A stretch of 64,000 bases of DNA from contig CM060191.1 of NCBI GenBank assembly GCA_030549335.1, forward strand, positions 2,051,001-2,115,000, given 5' to 3'. The position numbers and the translations under genes were made by a program. Of the stretch, positions 58,709 through 64,000 are shown piece by piece. The stretch is from Pontederia crassipes. Its lineage: Eukaryota; Streptophyta; Magnoliopsida; Commelinales; Pontederiaceae. The notes beneath the pieces were generated by a model. It was given only the letters and a program-made list of their open reading frames with translations, did not search any database and was not told the origin of the DNA. The first letter of the stretch is position 1. Each line of letters begins with the position of its first letter.

Positions 58709-61700
58709 ATGGCGGGCGGCGCTCCGCCTTCCGCCGGCGCCTCATCGGCCTCCTCCTCTGGCCTTCCTCCGCCGCCGACGCCTCCCAAGATCCTTCTGGC
58801 TAAGCCTCCGGGCGCCGTCGCCGCCCCAAGGCTCGGCCGCGACGACGACCCATCCGCCGCCGCTCACCGCTCGCGCAACGTCCCTCAGCCCGGCTCTCTC
58901 AGCCTCCTCTCCGGTGCGTCATGGGAGCTCCACACAGAGAGGATCCTTCCGGTTTGATCCTGTTTCTCCTGTCTCTAAGCTCTCCTTCCACTTCTTATTA
59001 CAAGCTCTAGGAAAAGCGGAAGGCTTCTCTTGAAAAATGATCCAAAATTTATCTCGTAATGTTGGTTTACTGCTGCAATTTTTTATTCTTTCTTTGTCTT
59101 TTCTTTCGGAATCGTAATGGTCTCTATAAGATGGATGGCAAACTGATGAAAATTTCCACCTTTTATAGTTTCTGTAGAGGGTTGTGTTAGGCCCCGACAG
59201 CCAGCATAAAATTCTGTCGAATATTATGAACATGATCATATAGCCGACCCCACCTAATGAGATAAGGCTTTGTTGTTGTTATTGTATAGTTTTAGTAGTG
59301 CTCTATTAAGGAAAAACTAAGATCATTGAACTCAGAGTTTAAAAAAAACTTTTTAGTTCGTATAATTAAAGTATAGTAAAATCGTGGAGTAAATATAGCT
59401 ATAAAATAACCAATATATTATTAACATCATACTTATTGAGCACTAGAAAATGTTTAACCTACTAATATTTTTCATTCTAAATGTTACAAATATAAATATA
59501 ATATAACTTTGATCAAGTTTAGCCTCATGACTCATGATGTTGCACCATCATCATGCAATAGTAATACACAAGAAAAGAAAAATGTAAAAAATAAATAGTC
59601 ATAAAATAATCAATGTACCATTATAAATAAGTTTGCATATAGCAGGAAAAATAAAAAAAGATGTTATATTGAATCTAATCACTATTTTATATCATTATTA
59701 TATAAAATAAAAACCATGTATGTGTGATATGTATAGACTTATATGAATGTTATGACTACAATATAGGAATTTGTTGACCAAAACTCTTAAATTCAAGAAT
59801 TTATTTGACCACTTAACAAGGTTGGTAAGAATTTTTCACAGTTTTACTGAAGAGATTCAATGCATAGAGTTCCTTTTGCTTCTAGCCTTCTACATCTTGC
59901 TACTGATCCTTGTTTGTTAGTGTTATGTAGTTTCTTAGTGAGAACAACGATTTTACTGTGATTGGAATCATCGGCCCACCTGGTGTTGGGAAATCAACAA
60001 GTATGAATGAACTCTATGGCTTTGATGCGAGTTCACCTGGTATGTTTTATTGTATCATTATATCTCCATTTTCTGTTGCCTGAGCAGTTGTAGTTGAAAG
60101 AAAAACAGCACAATAATCATGTCATAATTATATGTATCAACACTTGCCTGTCGCCTGAATTTATTGAAAGGCGGCAAGAAATGTTCTAGTAATAGTGAAG
60201 AATTGGTCATTGTTGTAGTTGTTATCCGATCAGTTAGTTGCAAGTCTATTCATTGTGCAACTGCATGGTCTCCAGGGGATATGTCTTCTGTAACTCATAC
60301 AGTACCTCCAAAATTATATTATTTGATAGAATTTAATGTTAAAAGAAAGTAGTTATTCATTTCTCTGTGGTAGACTCATGTGAGATATGTCTTCTGCATT
60401 TCACGTGTCAAAAAAAAATGAAGATAGTCCCTTGGAAAAAACATAATATTGACTTCAAATGTGAAGTTATTTTGCCTGAAGGATAATGATTATTTTCCAT
60501 ACTTTTTCAAGGTATTGTGATTCAAATGGGCCTGCATTAGTGTTTCTTTCGTTGTTGTTAGTGTATTTCTGCTTTGCTGACTAGCTGATGTTTGAACTTT
60601 GAACTGTGGCCTTCTGACATAAATTTCCAAGGTTCCCATGAAGTTATAACAATTCTGTTGTTATTGTGTGCTAATTTTAATACCCGCTGTCATCTATTGC
60701 TTGTTAATGCTTACAGGAATGCTCCCTCCTTTCGCGGTACAATCAGATGACACTAGATCAATGGCTAAACACTGCACCACAGGTATTGAGCTGAGGGTTT
60801 CTTCCGAGAGACTAATACTTCTTGATGCTCAGGTCAGTTGCTAAGCTTTTTGTCTACTCCTATGTACGTTTATAGTGTTGTTTTCTTGTTATTATTCTTT
60901 TTATCTTAAATCTTTTTGCCCTGAATAGTGGCATCCTTATAAAATGGCTCAAGCATGGATGTTGTGCAACACCCCTTTTGGCATGCATCGTATTCACATG
61001 TCATGGTTGTATGGATGCATGCTCCAATATTTTCATCTTTTCTTGTAGATCTATTCCAAACAGTGCAGTAGTTTTCTTGTAAAATAGATTCTCTGTTGCT
61101 CTCGAACTTTCTATTGATTTCTAAAAATATCAGATATAAAATATATGACAGTGTTCATGTTATTTAAGGGAGCTACATAATTCAAGAAAATTTGTGATGA
61201 AGATATTTTCATATGAATTCTCTATCATTCCAGTCTTCATTCTCCTGCATGCATTCACTTTTGGAAACAATTTCGTATTGCTGCTTTAACAAAACTCTGA
61301 TTTTTTATCCAGCCAATATTCAGTCCATCACTTTTAGTTGATATGATGAGACCTGATGGCTCTTCTGCACTTCCTGTTCTAAATGGAGAGCCCCTTTCTG
61401 CTGATTTAGCTCATGAACTCATGGGAATTCAGGTGTTTATGGTCTCTGTTTTATCATTACTATATATATTTTTATATTAATATCTGATCTGAACATTTTA
61501 ATCTGGAGTCCGATTAAAAGAGGGAGAGGGAGGCCAAGGCGGACACTTGGCGAACTAATAGAGCAAGATCTATTGGTGAATAATATACCGAAAGGTTTGG
61601 TTACTAATAGAGCGGAATGGCGTCGTATGATCCATGTAGCCGACCCCACCTAGTGGGATAAGGCTTTGTTGTTGTTGTTGTTGTATCTTATCTGAACATT

Positions 61701-63458
61701 TCTTGTTGCATGTTGTGGCGCAAGGAACATTTCTAGCTTGGTGTTTTTCTATCATCTGTTTGCAATATATTGTTGGTTGTCTCAGAGGGAATTCGTGATT
61801 TTAGTATGTGGCAACTGATGCTTACGGTATGTATCAATTACCTGAAACAATATCGTAGTCGTTCCTGTTAAGATATCACGCTCACTTTGTATCAGTTTTA
61901 TTGTTTCCCTTGGTTGAATCAGACAGTTTTTTTTTCTACTGAGGAATCAAACACAAAGTTAGATTGTATCCGTCTTTTAATCTCTTTTTATCTGTTTGCA
62001 CATTCTTTTTTTTCATGGGCACAAACACATGGAAAGAGCAATAGGTGAGATTATGCTAACAAAAGTAGCATTAACATATGTTTAGTGCTAATGCAACAAT
62101 ATAAAATGTCATTTGTTCTGGAATATGCATTTAAACCACGGAAGATTTGCAAAGGATTACACACATCAAGTGTTGGCTAATTTTCTGAAATTTCCTGTTG
62201 TATGATCTGAAGAACCTTCTAAGCTTGTCGTTGAAGAACATCTAGAAAATGAAGAAAGAAGCATTTGTTACATTGAAAACAAAAACAGAAATACCCAGCA
62301 AATTAACTTGTGCATAAACTCAAAACTCTTTTAATAACTGATATATTAATTGATTTATTGTAGGTTGATTTGTTAAAGCATGGAATCCCAGACCCATCAT
62401 TATTGGGGTCTGCCCATACCCAGGGTGCTGGGCCAGAGAAAGAAAGCAAAGCCAATGATCAGTCTGCCAGTGAAGAGTTTTCAGCTGCTCTTGTTTTTGT
62501 GCATTCTAAGTAATGAACTTTGCAGTTCAAGAGTTAAAATTGTTTGCTGCTTATTCACCTTTTTTATTTTGTTTATCTATGCACTAACCTTGTGACTATT
62601 TTCATAGCAGAACATCATGATATCAAATTTATATCGATGTATTTTACAGGTTGCGAAATCAAGACCTGTGTCCTTCTAACACTTGCTATTAAAGAAGGCT
62701 TTGGGACAGTTCTATAGCTCGTCCTCTTTCAAAGTTGATGAAACCAGAATGGACTTATTAAAGAAGGCTTTGGGACAGAACTATTCTAATAATTGTTTAG
62801 AAACAAAAAATATGCAGCAGGACTTATTTCTTCTCCCCATCAAAGTGGCTGATAACCTCCAGAGATCTCAGGTTGAATGTTTCTCCTCAACGTTGGGAAA
62901 ACTCCGTGATCAAGTAAGTTCGTAGTGTTGTTTGGATGGCTACCCAAACCTCGGTAAGCATTGTTTCCCTTTAAAAAAAAAAGTTCAGTGGTGTTGTCCT
63001 TTAGAAGTTTCAAGTCTAGGTTTGTGTGCAAAATTTTAGAACTGAAATTATTGCATGTGTATACTCAGTCCATCGAAGGGAAAACCTCCAAGATATATAT
63101 GTTTGAAGACAATAAGTCGTTTTCTTTTATAGTTATTGGAATCAAAACGACCAAAACTGTTATTGGCATTTCTCAGAAAAAAACTGCCCAATGTTATCTT
63201 TTATTTCAGATACCCTCCGTAACAATTTACTACTAGACTATCAAAAATCTATGTTCCCTCTTTGTTGCAATTTATATTCCTTCGGCTCCATGTTGCTTAT
63301 TTCAGATACTCTCCATGAATGGTCGTTCGTTTGCTAAGAATATTTCAGAACGTGATTGGTTAAGGAACTCAGCGAAGATATGGGAGTTGGTTAAGAAGTC
63401 TCCAGTACTTGCAGATTATTGTAAAACTCTCCAACGTGCAGGATTATTTAGGAAGTAA
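58709..63458 (+). CDS. SMG9: SMG9-like subunit of the nonsense-mediated decay kinase complex
   Basis: Eight coding exons: 58709-58951, 59931-60039, 60717-60832, 61313-61432, 61737-61826, 62364-62509, 62650-62913, 63306-63458, all with GT/AG borders. Exon 1 is a Pro/Ala/Ser-rich head with PPKILLAKPPG and the motif QPGSLSLLSG. Exon 2 carries the G-domain P-loop GPPGVGKST after NDFTVIGII. Exons 3-5 carry HCTTGIELRVS, LILLDAQPIFSPSLLVDMMR, ELMGIQLGVFLSSVCNILLV. Exon 8 ends RDWLRNSAKIWELVKKSP...GLFRK, the family end. SMG9 pairs with SMG8 to bind and restrain the SMG1 kinase that phosphorylates UPF1 in mRNA surveillance (family knowledge). Exon 7 is 264 bases where phase requires a length of 3n+1: after DLCPSN the frame meets TAA at 62690, while LLKKALGQFYSSSSF continues in another frame. 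As read, only about 288 residues would be made. This is a real lesion or an assembly error. Confidence 0.88.
59172..59284 (+). mobile_element. RTE-type LINE 3' tail, worn, in SMG9 intron 1
   Basis: gccgaccccacctaatgaga, then taaggctttgttgttgtta, is the same 3' end as the copy at 61499. It is flanked by tatagttt on both sides (59164-59171 and 59285-59292). Severely 5' truncated. Confidence 0.75.
61499..61689 (+). mobile_element. RTE-type LINE, 5'-truncated, in SMG9 intron 4
   Basis: A frame from 61507 to the TAG at 61651 reads SPIKRGRGRPRRTLGELIEQ...NRAEWRRMIHVADPT, the C-terminal end of plant RTE-clade reverse-transcriptase proteins. It is followed by the typical tgggataaggctttg and a (TTG)n tail. 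A perfect 12 bp target duplication atctgaacattt flanks it (61487-61498 and 61690-61701). A short, fairly young insertion in the same orientation as the gene. Confidence 0.88.
62687..62778 (+). repeat. 23 bp direct repeat, 69 bases apart, in SMG9 exon 7
   Basis: tattaaagaaggctttggga followed by cag occurs at 62687-62709 and 62756-62778, and each encodes a LLKKALGQ stretch. The offset is 69 bases, so the duplication itself keeps frame. Confidence 0.85.
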
Positions 63459-64000
63459 TTCTTTCCTGTTTGAATAACATGCCATGACCATTAAAGCAAC
63501 CCTACTCTCTGCTGCAGAATCCAAGGTAGTCAACCTTCCTTTCAATTTTGCGTCTTAACTGTTCCCCAAAATCATTGCTTGCGCGCCTATTTTGATGCTC
63601 AATTTGCTTGTTCGTTATTGCCTTTTTCAGGTACCATCAATCCATGCACGTCCTTATTAACACAGAAGTGCAACTAGATGAATCCCGTGGTCCTCTTCTT
63701 CAAGTGCATCCTGATGTATCATTACTTTCCAAGAAAAAAACCATCGAATGTATTAATTTCTTTGAATCTTCTGCTTTTAGAAGTCAACGTGTACCCTTTA
63801 GATACATCATGAGCAAGCAATGGTTCCTCTAATAAAGATCAACTATCTCATGTAGGAATTTTTAAACTTTTTTAGGTTGGGAATCATTCTAATGAAGTTT
63901 ATTCATCAAAATTGCATTGAATGTGGATTCATGCTGCGAGTGACATAACTGCATCATTTGTATAGCATCCATCTCATGGCAACAATTAGCTGCAGTTCCC
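63459..64000 (+). other. 3' region of SMG9, unassigned
   Basis: Probably 3' UTR. An AG at about 63630 precedes a 60-codon open stretch to 63832 (contains YHQSMHVLINTEVQLDESRG and ends SKQWFL) whose composition looks coding-like, but I do not recognise it. It could be an alternative last exon or part of an old gene. Confidence 0.3.

Noticed and set aside
1-64000. CRISPR arrays, operons, riboswitches, rRNA genes and plasmid or phage features
   Set aside because: The window is eukaryotic nuclear DNA with spliced genes. No short regularly spaced repeats with unique spacers, rRNA or bacterial gene blocks were seen.

Overview
This is nuclear DNA from a flowering plant, probably a monocot outside the grasses (inference). 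The evidence is AT-rich, transposon-filled intergenic DNA, intron-rich moderate-GC housekeeping genes beside very GC-rich intronless defence-type genes, small 10-cysteine thaumatin-like proteins of the kind described mainly in monocots, plastid chaperonin genes, and plant CACTA, RTE and SIRE-like elements. No bacterial or organellar block was seen.

Layout. 1-19.5 kb is a repeat desert: a ~640 bp tandem repeat, a complete non-autonomous CACTA transposon (4461-6257, 3 bp target duplication), several relics of a GGGTC-rich MITE family, two long LTR-like fossils, and a small DNA transposon split by one of those LTRs. 20.0-20.7 kb holds a three-exon CYSTM (cysteine-rich transmembrane) peptide gene. 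22.7-32.5 kb holds two intact tandem copies of the plastid chaperonin Cpn60 beta gene (14 coding exons each, 609 residues), each with an intron in its 5' leader, plus a ghost of a third promoter. 33.4-51.1 kb is a decaying cluster of small thaumatin-like genes with an unusual architecture: signal peptide, 10-cysteine thaumatin domain, long Pro/Ala/Ser/Thr-rich glycoprotein-like tail and a GPI-anchor type C-terminus. Two copies are open, two are broken, and other promoter or 3' UTR scraps remain. Between them lie two solo LTRs of one Copia family, a GGGTC-rich MITE with a perfect 10 bp target duplication, and a second CACTA element with a transposase-24 tail. 53.6-57.8 kb is a gag-only Copia fossil with two ~976 bp LTRs and a GTAAT target duplication. 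58.7-63.5 kb is an SMG9 gene (nonsense-mediated decay) with eight coding exons, two RTE LINE tails in its introns and a frame break in exon 7.

The genes do not form one pathway. The Cpn60 beta pair makes subunits of the plastid chaperonin; the thaumatin cluster likely acts at the cell surface in defence or wall sensing; CYSTM and SMG9 are single housekeeping or stress genes. The most original signal is the thaumatin/AGP-like/GPI fusion family and its birth-and-death history. Second is the mosaic divergence of the Cpn60 beta pair, which looks like gene conversion limited to the 5' half. All exon boundaries were read by hand from splice sites and reading frame; nothing was searched against a database.
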